A stretch of DNA of 34,838 bases, from the IMG/VR virus record IMGVR_UViG_3300005613_003241, positions 1 through 34,838 of that record. One strand, 5' to 3'. Source of the stretch: a virus. This document shows positions 1 through 6,264 of this stretch, piece after piece. The notes under the pieces were generated by a model. That model made no database searches. It was not told the origin of the DNA and worked only from the letters and a program-made list of their open reading frames with translations. Made by a program: the position numbers and the translations under genes. Each line of letters opens with the position of its first letter. The first letter of the stretch is position 1.

Positions 1-562
1 GATGCACAAACTCCGCCCTACCCCCCGTGCCACCGCCTTTGAATAAGGCCAACCCTTCTCCGCCGACCCCCCCCCCCGCCTGTTCGGCGGCTACCCCGTC
101 TGGGTTTCCCCAGACGTGGTAGCCGTCGAACAGAGCCATATTCTGTTGCGACTCAATTTGCCGCTTGGTCATGTTCTTCGTGGGCAAGTTACCATTAGAG
201 AAGATGCAACAAAGCTGATTGGAACTGGCTATCCGATCACACATTACTGGCACTTCTAGGTCCGACTCGGTGAATAGCTGATGAACGGGGTGCGGACCCT
301 TCATGTTTGTCTGTAGTTCCCGGACATAAGCGAACTCACGCTTTCGCTCCTTTAGTTTCGATCGGTTGATCGTTTTAGGCTCTCCATCGAGTAAATACAT
401 AAAATCGTCACGACAAGACAAATACAGCACCACTCCCGGAAACGCCTTTTCTAGGGCAGGTCGTAGGAACTTGAGTTGGAGTACATATTCGGGACAATAA
501 CCGGCATAGAGAATACAGTATTTGTCCTTGATTTTGGCGTAATAGGGAAACGATATACTCAT
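1..562 (-). CDS. Hypothetical phage protein, partial (C-terminus beyond window edge)
   Basis: An open frame runs on the minus strand from ATG at 562-560 to the window edge without a stop, giving about 187 residues starting MSISFPYYAKIKDKYCILYA. I do not recognise the family with certainty. The N-terminal third (YAGYCPEYVLQLKFLRPALE, then VVLYLSCRDDFMYLL) has the alternating hydrophobic strand and helix pattern of a Rossmann or glycosyltransferase-type fold, and the next minus-strand phage genes also look sugar-transferase-like, so a sugar-related role is possible but unproven. No Shine-Dalgarno is visible before the ATG, which lies only 18 bases from the divergent plus-strand start at 581, so the two genes must share a compact divergent control region. 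Near the window edge the frame crosses an 11-base G run (C run on the plus strand). Confidence 0.6.
   Translation of the reverse strand, partial: MSISFPYYAKIKDKYCILYAGYCPEYVLQLKFLRPALEKAFPGVVLYLSCRDDFMYLLDGEPKTINRSKLKERKREFAYVRELQTNMKGPHPVHQLFTESDLEVPVMCDRIASSNQLCCIFSNGNLPTKNMTKRQIESQQNMALFDGYHVWGNPDGVAAEQAGGGVGGEGLALFKGGGTGGRAEFVH
67..77. repeat. Homopolymer run of 11 C (G on coding strand)
   Basis: Eleven consecutive C on the plus strand lie inside the partial minus-strand gene, where they encode a glycine run. The current frame stays open across the run to the window edge, and a second frame past the run is also open to the edge. Slippage here would therefore switch the C-terminus instead of ending the protein at once. 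Confidence 0.9.
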
Positions 563-580
563 GTAGTAAGGTAGTATGAC

Positions 581-1082
581 ATGAACCTATCGGATAAAGA
601 GAAAACTCAAAAGACTCATGAAGCTCTCAAATCGTTTACCGATCAGTTTGGACCTAACGACGTATACAAAGAGGCATTTTTTGATGTCTTACTGGAGATG
701 ATATATGGACAAGCCACCGGAAACGATCTTTTTGTATTTGGCGAGGAGAAACAAGAATGGAATGCGACTACTCTGCCATGCGGGGAGCGGGAAATGCCTT
801 CCTACGAGATTGACTGACTTCAACAGATTAGGTCTGGAACACAAGAAAGTTGCTGAAATCCAGAGCATTATCCAGAACAGTAAGATGCAATGGGAACCCT
901 GGATCGAGAGCGCCCCATCCTTTGCTAATTTGCTAACCAAACTACGGGCAAGAGGCTATAGCCGTTTACCAAAGACGAATGTAACCGAGGTTGATACACC
1001 TCATAACGTGATTTCAGAAGCCGCCATTCAGCGATTGCCTAATCAGAAAACGATGACAAGAAGAAGCAGTCGAACTATTTAA
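581..1082 (+). pseudogene. Small hypothetical gene, apparently frameshifted (581-817 plus 705-1082)
   Basis: Two overlapping plus-strand frames appear to be halves of one gene. The first, from ATG 581 with a plausible AAGG ribosome site just upstream, starts MNLSDKEKTQKTHEAL and reads naturally to about residue 60 before ending at 817. The second, in the +1 frame, has an unconvincing N-terminus but from about 810 on reads as ordinary protein (RLTDFNRLGLEHKKVAEIQS) and ends with TAA at 1080-1082. The joined product would be about 165 residues. The family is not recognised. Alternatives are two overlapping genes or programmed +1 frameshifting. The stop lies 7 bases before the right tip of the TnpB element, so the original 3' end may also have been altered by that insertion. 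Confidence 0.45.
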
Positions 1083-1089
1083 GTTTAGT

Positions 1090-1140
1090 GTGAACTACCC
1101 CGACCCTAAAGAGGTCGGAGCTTCCCGCTTCATCCTAAGC
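1090..1140 (-). ncRNA. Predicted omegaRNA 3' scaffold of TnpB element
   Basis: The minus strand at the end of tnpB forms a perfect 8-bp stem (one G-U pair) with a 7-base TCTTTAG loop, followed by GTAGTTCAC. This matches the conserved right-end architecture in which the omegaRNA scaffold ends in a TTCAC-type tip and the adjoining host DNA serves as guide. The expected guide is then the complement of about 1070-1089, the end of the plus-strand gene. The 5' end of the RNA cannot be placed and probably lies inside tnpB. Confidence 0.6.
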
Positions 1141-2213
1141 CGAGAGATAGTTCCCTCGGTTTTGTTTCTCAGTCTGCGGGCTTTACTTTCCGTAGTTCCT
1201 ACGGTAGCTGTTTTCTTACCTTGCAGCAAGATCATTTTCGCCGCATTCACATCCCGATCATGGTGAACACCACACTCAGGGCAATCCCACTCACGATCCT
1301 TCAATGCCAGGTCTTGTTTGATGAAATAACAATCGCTGCAAGTTTTACTTGATGGAAAGAACCGATCTATCTTTACGATAGTCCCACCATGCCAAGCTGC
1401 CTTATACTCAAGCTGTCGTGTCAGTTCACACCAACCACAATCTGAAATTGCTCCAGCAAGACAATGGTTTTTCATCATATTTTTGACAGTAAGACTTTCC
1501 AGATAGATGACTTGGTTTTCGTCAATCAACCTTCTTGTGGTTTGGTGCAAGTGATTATTCCTCACATCCTTTGCTTTCTGGTGTAGTCCCGCCAACTTGC
1601 GACGAAGTTTCTCGATTCGCTTGGACTTCTTGTTGGTGGTCTTGTGCCTCCGTTTGCTTAGTTTGCGTTGTGTTCTCTTTATTTTGTTCTTCAAGGACTT
1701 GAACGGTCTAATGTTCTCGTATTCCTTGCCATCACTGTCCACTACCAAAGTCTTGATCCCAAGATCAATGCCAATTTCCCTCTTTGTTTTCTTGTGCTGT
1801 TTGATTTCCTTCTCAACCATCAGCGTGCAATAGTATTGCCCACTCTTATTTTTTGTGATCGTAGCGAAGGAGATTTCTTCATTGACTGGTCGATGGACCT
1901 TGCACTTGATGCCTTCCAAGAACTTTGGAATTACAAGTCTGCCTTCGACCAGTCTGATGTTTTGCGGTACACGAAAACTTTGCTTGTCATGCTCATTCTT
2001 AAACTTTGGAAACTTGGCTCGTTTTTCAAAGAAATTACCATAAGCAGCATCCAAGTTCTTGATTGCTTGTTGCAGGCTTTGGCTATTAACTTCTTTTAAC
2101 CAGACCAGCCCTTTCTTGAGTTCCGTGAGTTCTTTGCAATCTCGGACAAAGTTGTTTGACCTTCCTGTTGTGAGGTATTCTTTCTTGCGTCGAGCGAGAA
2201 AATAATTATACAA
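1095..2213 (-). CDS. tnpB: TnpB-family RNA-guided nuclease, N-terminally truncated
   Basis: This is a 372-residue TnpB (OrfB, IS200/IS605 family; ancestral relatives of Cas12). RuvC-I is at IGIDLGIK (Asp150), RuvC-II at VIYLESL (Glu239), the zinc ribbon uses Cys292/295 and Cys311/314, and RuvC-III is at HHDRDVNAA (Asp321). The catalytic triad and all four cysteines are therefore present. The C-terminal codons overlap the right-end hairpin, as is normal where the omegaRNA comes from the 3' end of the gene. The start given is a TTG (MYNYFLARRK). The real N-terminus, typical of the family, is still readable upstream in frame (KFRLCPNKE, stop, RILLSKHFGCSRFLYNYF) but is interrupted by TAA at 2255-2253. 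The protein as drawn lacks about 30 N-terminal residues and is probably impaired unless translation restarts or the stop is read through. Confidence 0.9.
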   Translation of the reverse strand: MYNYFLARRKKEYLTTGRSNNFVRDCKELTELKKGLVWLKEVNSQSLQQAIKNLDAAYGNFFEKRAKFPKFKNEHDKQSFRVPQNIRLVEGRLVIPKFLEGIKCKVHRPVNEEISFATITKNKSGQYYCTLMVEKEIKQHKKTKREIGIDLGIKTLVVDSDGKEYENIRPFKSLKNKIKRTQRKLSKRRHKTTNKKSKRIEKLRRKLAGLHQKAKDVRNNHLHQTTRRLIDENQVIYLESLTVKNMMKNHCLAGAISDCGWCELTRQLEYKAAWHGGTIVKIDRFFPSSKTCSDCYFIKQDLALKDREWDCPECGVHHDRDVNAAKMILLQGKKTATVGTTESKARRLRNKTEGTISRLRMKREAPTSLGSG

Positions 2214-2252
2214 GAAGCGACTGCACCCAAAGTGCTTACTGAGCAGAATGCG

Positions 2253-2303
2253 TTATTCCTTGTTAGGACAGAGCCGAAACTTGTATGTATATTTTACTCT
2301 CAC
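2253..2303 (-). pseudogene. Detached N-terminal codons of tnpB with in-frame TAA
   Basis: Reading minus-strand codons in the tnpB frame from GTG at 2303 gives VRVKYTYKFRLCPNKE, then TAA at 2255-2253, then RILLSKHFGCSRFLYNYF joining the main TnpB frame. TnpB proteins normally have a glutamine at or near this position (PxKEQxxLLxKHFGC), so a single CAA-to-TAA change is the simplest explanation. Confidence 0.75.
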
Positions 2304-2337
2304 GAACTTATACAGAGTAATCGTGAGAGTTTTTTTG
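2296..2337 (+). terminator. Hairpin plus T-run: terminator or TnpB left-end hairpin
   Basis: A perfect 10-bp inverted repeat (ACTCTCACGA / TCGTGAGAGT) has a 15-base loop and is followed on the plus strand by seven T. This is an acceptable intrinsic terminator for plus-strand transcription. It also lies exactly where an IS605-family left-end hairpin is expected, just upstream of the original tnpB start, so it may be part of the element. The following stretch to 2420 holds only T-rich sequence and no gene. Confidence 0.5.
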
Positions 2338-2420
2338 CAGGTAATCTTGAAGAAATTTTTGGCGGACTGTTAATGATTAGCTTCACCTTGCATTGATTTG
2401 AGTTTTTTTTGATAACATTT

Positions 2421-2774
2421 TTAGTTCACGGGCATTCTGCTCACTTTAGTGTAAATCTTAGGCAACGAGAAGGACGTTGTTGCAAGTTCGATAATAAGGT
2501 TCAGATCGTTGATCTTTTTCACTTGGCCGCCAACTTCCTTGAATGTGCGAGTGCATCTTTGCACTTCTTCTTCGGACAAATCCGGATTGTGCTTTTCGAT
2601 TTGGTGTTGTAAACGATTGCGACCCAATCGTGATTCTACCGTCTCGCCAACCAGTTCTTCGAGATGTTTAGTGGCATTACAAGAATGCTTGGTCATGCAT
2701 TTGAATTCTGGCTGCTTTGAAAGCCAATACTTAAATTCAAAAATCGAAAAACTCGGGTCTCTATTAGTTGTCAT
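2421..2774 (-). CDS. Small hypothetical phage protein
   Basis: This is a 117-residue soluble protein starting MTTNRDPSFSIFEFKYWLSK. It is rich in charged residues, with a predicted helical centre (HLEELVGETVESRLGRNRLQ, then DLSEEEVQRCTRTFKEVGGQ) and no membrane segment. The start overlaps the end of the upstream 285-residue gene (GATGACAACTAA), indicating translational coupling and a shared function. I do not recognise the family. The downstream end abuts the left flank of the TnpB element, so the operon may have continued leftwards before that insertion. Confidence 0.65.
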   Translation of the reverse strand: MTTNRDPSFSIFEFKYWLSKQPEFKCMTKHSCNATKHLEELVGETVESRLGRNRLQHQIEKHNPDLSEEEVQRCTRTFKEVGGQVKKINDLNLIIELATTSFSLPKIYTKVSRMPVN

Positions 2775-3621
2775 CGAAAAACTCTACAAGTTTGTCCAAC
2801 TCTATGTATGATATATTTTCGTATTTCGGTCCACTGGAATGATCGACGACTTCGATTTTGTAATCTTCCTGTTGTTTAAGCCAATAGACCTGACCATCGA
2901 GTAACTGGTGCATGATATGGTGCTGCGGATACGTCCATAGGCCATTTGAGAGTTGTTCCATAGTGGGCCGACCCTCTTTCATCACATCGTCACAGCACAT
3001 AAAGGCCAATTTGCGGACATTGCATCTATGTGCGATACTAACGGCCCCGCAGATTGGATTACGGTAGTCATCGAGCGACTTAACAGCGGAACGCTTGCGT
3101 CCAAAACCGAGGTCACCTGTCGGAATGTAATAGAAACACGTGCCTTTGTATTTTTTGAGAAACAGAGGATTTGTTCTGATTGAGCAGATACAACGTGGCC
3201 GATAGTTATGTGAGGGAAGGAAAGACATACATTCGTTATAAGGATTGCTTACGAAATAGAAGTCTATTTTTCTCTTTACGGTACCATCTTTGCTGACATC
3301 CCATTTTGCTAGCACTCGGTTCGTGGCTATAATACGAACGTCGCTAGGGAGATCGTAGAGTATATGTTTCTTTTTGTTGAAGTCATAACCATCAGAAACT
3401 ATGATTACCTTCGGGAATGTCGGCAGAAATTCTGATCCTATTTCGGGGATTTGCATAGCCCGAATGTCCATCTCGTTCTGCATCAGTTGCCGGAAATCAT
3501 CACAAGAAGTTAGATTATTGATATCAATGGGCTGACATACTTGATTGAAGTCACGGACCCACAAACCCCCGTTTGTCAGGAGATATTGATTGCGGTTTCT
3601 ATGTTTCTTAATCTTAGGCAT
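2764..3621 (-). CDS. Phage protein resembling DUF115/sugar-transferase-type enzymes
   Basis: This is 285 residues from ATG 3621 (MPKIKKHRNRNQYLL). The frame is open a further 20 codons upstream, but those codons read through a TnpB right-end remnant, so the inner ATG is chosen. Strand-loop segments such as KVIIVSDGYDF, DVRIIATNRVLAKW and DFYFVSNPYNECMSFL suggest a Rossmann-like fold. This pattern recalls the MAF/DUF115 (6-hydroxymethylpterin pyrophosphokinase-like) and glycosyltransferase-type proteins seen in phages, so the family call is tentative. The only purine-rich stretch before the ATG is the remnant's GGGG, 3 bases beyond the element's GTTCAC tip, so the native ribosome site was probably displaced by the insertion. 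It is coupled to the downstream 117-residue gene. Confidence 0.6.
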   Translation of the reverse strand: MPKIKKHRNRNQYLLTNGGLWVRDFNQVCQPIDINNLTSCDDFRQLMQNEMDIRAMQIPEIGSEFLPTFPKVIIVSDGYDFNKKKHILYDLPSDVRIIATNRVLAKWDVSKDGTVKRKIDFYFVSNPYNECMSFLPSHNYRPRCICSIRTNPLFLKKYKGTCFYYIPTGDLGFGRKRSAVKSLDDYRNPICGAVSIAHRCNVRKLAFMCCDDVMKEGRPTMEQLSNGLWTYPQHHIMHQLLDGQVYWLKQQEDYKIEVVDHSSGPKYENISYIELDKLVEFFDDN

Positions 3622-3624
3622 GCT

Positions 3625-3760
3625 GTGAACTGCCCCGACCCTAAAGAGGTTTGGACTTCCTGCTTCGCCGTCAGTCGCCACTAACCAATGTTAGTTGTCT
3701 TACACCAACTCCACAGGCTTAATATCCCGTCGTCCCGGCGGTACAAATACCATTTTCAAT
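3625..3760 (-). mobile_element. Solo TnpB right end (decayed element)
   Basis: The segment 3625-3668 matches the right end of the TnpB element at 1090-1133 over 44 bases with roughly 8-9 differences, including the CCCCGACCCTAAAGAGGT core and the GTTCAC tip. Its hairpin has two mismatched pairs where the other is perfect, a sign of decay. Upstream on the minus strand a TnpB-like C-terminal peptide can still be read (PPGRRDIKPVELV), then a stop, then GEAGSPNL. No other part of the gene survives. The tip lies 3 bases from the ATG of the 285-residue gene. Confidence 0.65.
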
Positions 3761-3771
3761 TGGCTTAAAAC

Positions 3772-3798
3772 TAATCGCATTTGGTTTTCATGCGATTA
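3772..3798. other. Intergenic hairpin (9-bp perfect stem)
   Basis: TAATCGCAT and ATGCGATTA flank a 9-base loop. It lies between the solo TnpB right end and the conserved element at 3869-3954. It may be the left-end hairpin of the decayed IS605-type element, which would make that element about 175 bases long. It lacks a T-run, so it is not an obvious terminator. Confidence 0.5.
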
Positions 3799-3868
3799 AC
3801 CTAATATAGTTTTGAAGGAAACTTTTTGTATTAACGCAGCCAAGAATATACTCGATCGGTTTCTTAAC

Positions 3869-3954
3869 GGACCTTATGGTGCCGGTTTCAAACCTCTGTC
3901 TGAATTTCTTTTGATTTTCACACTTTCAGATTTTTGTAGATTTGGGGGAACGGT
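3869..3954 (-). promoter_or_regulatory. Dispersed conserved intergenic element, copy A
   Basis: Two blocks are conserved with copy B near 32.4 kb in inverted orientation. Block 1 (3869-3895) includes GTGCCGGTTTCAAACCT and block 2 (3914-3954) includes ATTTTCACACTTT and GGGAACGGT. Block 1 differs from its partner at 2 of 27 bases, and block 2 at about 5 of 41. The spacer between blocks is 18 bases here and 20 in copy B. The centre of block 1 is a small palindrome (GGTTT-C-AAACC). Both copies follow a gene end and lie about 210-250 bases upstream of the next gene in the same orientation, which suggests a leader, promoter or protein-binding site. The role is unknown. Confidence 0.65.
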
Positions 3955-3962
3955 GACGAAAG

Positions 3963-5855
3963 TTAACGCTTACATGGTGTGAGTGCAAAACAGTACTGGC
4001 TGCCATCTTCATCGGTCAAGAGCTTATCAATATCTAGCGTGATCTTGACTTCGGGATTCTCAATCCGCAACAATAACTCATCGGTATTCTCAATTCGCAA
4101 CGGCGGCAACGCCTCTGGGAAGCCCTCAACACTGATCGTATGAGGCATTCCTTCGACAGTGATGACAGAGGGAATATCGTGATCAACTACTAATACTGAT
4201 GGAATGCTGGTCGCTATGATATTGATTTCCCGAGGCGCATTACCCCAATCGACCGGAATGGCAGCAGGTAAAGAACTGGCATCGACTGAAATGACAGGCA
4301 TCGCCGAGGGCACGAGAACATGGATTTCTGATGGCATAGTTCCTACACCATGAACGTCAATGATACTCGGTATCGTCGGAGCGTCAAGTATGATCTTGCT
4401 CGGGAGAGTGTTTTCAATCGGTATCGGCGATATCTTGGGCGGCTCAATGATGATTTGAGATGGAATACCCAAGGTGTCATAATTAACCTCGGTCCTAGCC
4501 ACAGATATCTCATCGTCGAAGTCATAGTAGCCATCTTCCACCAACTGTCGCATATTGGGCGCAAAGCCCGCCCCACTGGCTGCGTCAGAACATGTACAAT
4601 TACAAGTCACCTCGACAGACAGAGTAGGTGGCGTACCCCAATCTACGCATAAACAATCACTTGGGCCAATTACACTAATCGAATCAGGCATTCCGGTGAT
4701 ATTTATAGTGCTTGGTATAGGCGGATCGACAGGTCCAAAACTGATGATCGATGGAATGTCTATAGGTCCGAAACTGATGATCGATGGAATACTCACAGGT
4801 CCAAAACTGATGATCGATGGAATGTCTATAGGTTCAAAACTAATGATCGATGGAATTTCTGGAACGATACTGATGACCGATGGGATCGTCCCTATAAGAC
4901 TGATAAATGATGGAATTGGTGGCTGTATTGAAATAATGCTCGGAACGTCAACAGAAAAACCAGGAATCGATATGTTGATATCAGGAGGTTCTATGTCTAT
5001 AGGCGGCAACACGATCGGCGGAATTGATATGTTGGGATCGGGTATTTCCGGGCTGATAATATCCAAATCGGGAATTATTACCTCTGGAATTGGTATCAAT
5101 ATGTCGCCGGGAGGTGTCGGTGACTCCGGTTCTGTCGAAACCGCCCGCTCAGTGTTCGTCATCACAATCTGACAATTAAGATTGTCAATAGTTACAACCG
5201 GATCAACAATTACGCCAGGAGGATATCGCTTTGTTCCCCCCTCCAACGTAGTCGACGATGTGCCATCACCGAAATCAAGTCTAAACTCGTTGAAATCGCC
5301 ATCGACATCAATACTGTATTCGATTAAAGTCCCCTCACAAAGATCGTCTTGCACAATTCTGTAAGAGAAGTCAACGTCCGGACAATTTCCATCATCCGGA
5401 CAGTCGTCTACATCCGCCTCCTCTAAACAACATATCAAAGTGTCAGTATCGTCACAATCCGCCCCACCTAAGTACTGCTCCACAGCAATGGTCGCAGTGA
5501 CTAACTGGTTGTGATGTTCCGCTATGACGAAACTTCGGATATCCGTACCATGTGGATTGAAGCAAGTCTCTTCCCCACCTAAATTACGAACACAATCTTT
5601 CAAGGTAATGACCTTGCCGTATGCGTTCTTTTCAACCGAATCGTAGTACAACAATTCCCCAGAGATATTCGCAAATCCATTGTCGGCCCATATTTCATCA
5701 TCACTTGATCGTATTGGCTGAATGCAAATTTCCCCAGCCCACGGCTCATTGTCCGAAGTTAACACTGTCTCCGTAGTATTATACACCAGAAAAAGTGTGT
5801 AGTCACTATCGATCGCATCCGGGTAAACGGGAATCGGTGGGAAGTTTATTGGCAT
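3963..5855 (-). CDS. Virion fibre/decoration protein with PKD-like domain and Ile-Pro-Ser repeats
   Basis: This is a 630-residue protein. Residues 1-130 form the N-terminal module shared with the two following genes (YPDAIDSDYTLFLVYN, then IAEHHNQLVTATIAVEQYLG). A PKD-like segment follows around residues 160-230 (EFRLDFGDGTSST). The rest is dominated by short hydrophobic repeats of about 11-13 residues, four of them nearly identical (IPSIISFGP), built around IPSxISV, with a cysteine-rich interruption (CLCVDWG, CNCTC). Such repeats suggest an elongated beta-solenoid or spiral shaft. A Shine-Dalgarno (AGGAA) precedes the ATG. It most likely forms a tail fibre or capsid/tail decoration anchored by the shared N-terminal module. 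The receptor and exact location are unknown. Confidence 0.7.
   Translation of the reverse strand: MPINFPPIPVYPDAIDSDYTLFLVYNTTETVLTSDNEPWAGEICIQPIRSSDDEIWADNGFANISGELLYYDSVEKNAYGKVITLKDCVRNLGGEETCFNPHGTDIRSFVIAEHHNQLVTATIAVEQYLGGADCDDTDTLICCLEEADVDDCPDDGNCPDVDFSYRIVQDDLCEGTLIEYSIDVDGDFNEFRLDFGDGTSSTTLEGGTKRYPPGVIVDPVVTIDNLNCQIVMTNTERAVSTEPESPTPPGDILIPIPEVIIPDLDIISPEIPDPNISIPPIVLPPIDIEPPDINISIPGFSVDVPSIISIQPPIPSFISLIGTIPSVISIVPEIPSIISFEPIDIPSIISFGPVSIPSIISFGPIDIPSIISFGPVDPPIPSTINITGMPDSISVIGPSDCLCVDWGTPPTLSVEVTCNCTCSDAASGAGFAPNMRQLVEDGYYDFDDEISVARTEVNYDTLGIPSQIIIEPPKISPIPIENTLPSKIILDAPTIPSIIDVHGVGTMPSEIHVLVPSAMPVISVDASSLPAAIPVDWGNAPREINIIATSIPSVLVVDHDIPSVITVEGMPHTISVEGFPEALPPLRIENTDELLLRIENPEVKITLDIDKLLTDEDGSQYCFALTPCKR
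4731..4862. repeat. Tandem 33-bp repeats (four copies) inside the fibre gene
   Basis: Four consecutive 33-base units start at 4731, 4764, 4797 and 4830 (core ATGATCGATGGAAT). Units 1 and 3 are identical. They encode the 11-residue repeat GP(I/V)xIPSIISF on the minus strand. Degenerate units continue on both sides. DNA-level identity higher than the flanking protein repeats suggests recent expansion by slippage or unequal recombination. Confidence 0.9.
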
Positions 5856-5898
5856 TTCGTTCCTATTCCATCAATGGAATATCTATGAGTGTGTCTCC

Positions 5899-6213
5899 TC
5901 AAACCTCAGAATAGTTCCTAATTCCATTAAAATCAGGTCTTTGGACATGACGGACTATATGCTCGTCACCAACAGTGACTTTCTCACAACACCAGAAAAA
6001 ACCTTTGTTCCGATTAAGCCGCTGTTGCCACACTTGTGAAGGCAATTTCATAAGTTCAATCTCATGATTGGAAGCTGCATTCAAATCACTGTCAGCGGTT
6101 AAACCGCAGTGCTGACGCTTGAACGTCTTTCCTTTTCTATTTGATTTATGGGTCCAACCACATTGGTTACACCGTTGAGAACGGAACTTGCTATCTTGTT
6201 CAATGTGTTGCAT
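5899..6213 (-). pseudogene. TnpB C-terminal fragment (zinc ribbon and RuvC-III)
   Basis: The 104-residue frame reads FRSQRCNQCGWTHKSNRKGK, then QHCGLTADSDLNAASNHEIEL. This is the zinc-ribbon and RuvC-III end of a TnpB family different from the one at 1095. The first cysteine pair is intact. The second pair has lost its first member (KRQHCG where KCxxCG is expected), so zinc binding is compromised. RuvC-I and RuvC-II are absent. The tail (GFFWCCEKVTVGDEHIVRHV) matches the usual end of this TnpB group. A hairpin at 6231-6255 immediately upstream may be the left end, which would make this an internally deleted element. It lies in the gap between two fibre genes and 43 bases upstream of the next start codon. 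Confidence 0.75.
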
Positions 6214-6230
6214 CGTATCATCTAATTATA

Positions 6231-6255
6231 GTGTCCGTGTGTGTTTCAAGGACAC
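6231..6255. other. Hairpin at probable left end of the TnpB fragment
   Basis: GTGTCC and GGACAC pair around a 13-base loop just upstream of the TnpB fragment and 10 bases from the end of the 725-residue gene. Its place and form fit an IS605-type left-end hairpin. It has no T-run. Confidence 0.45.
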
Positions 6256-6264
6256 GCATACTTT

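Larger units (their letters stand above)
1090..2340 (-). mobile_element. IS605-type TnpB-only insertion element
   Basis: The element contains a TnpB gene but no TnpA transposase. Its right end on the minus strand is a perfect hairpin (arms CTCCGACC and GGTCGGGG, one G-U pair) followed by GTTCAC at 1095-1090, the usual layout where the omegaRNA scaffold ends and the guide begins. The left end is not precisely defined. A 10-bp inverted repeat at 2296-2305/2321-2330 lies just beyond the original TnpB start and probably belongs to it. The right tip lies 7 bases from the stop of the plus-strand gene at 581-1082. Lacking TnpA, it would depend on a transposase supplied in trans or on homing-type repair. 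Confidence 0.75.

Noticed and set aside
2253-2255. TAA reassigned to glutamine (alternative genetic code)
   Set aside because: TAA, TAG and TGA all end complete, well-formed genes in this window, so a single nonsense change in tnpB is simpler.
3622-3681. 20-codon N-terminal extension of the 285-residue gene
   Set aside because: These codons are the TnpB right-end remnant. The ATG at 3621 begins a normal protein.
3869-3895. tRNA T-arm-like GGTTTCAAACC
   Set aside because: No cloverleaf can be drawn around either copy. The stem around the loop does not pair as a T-arm would.
4731-4862. Possible CRISPR array (regular 33-base units)
   Set aside because: Units are directly adjacent with no unique spacers, stay in frame and encode a protein repeat.
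4555-5172. 205-codon plus-strand frame rich in IDG repeats
   Set aside because: It is antisense to the tandem repeats of the fibre gene, and its regularity comes from those repeats.
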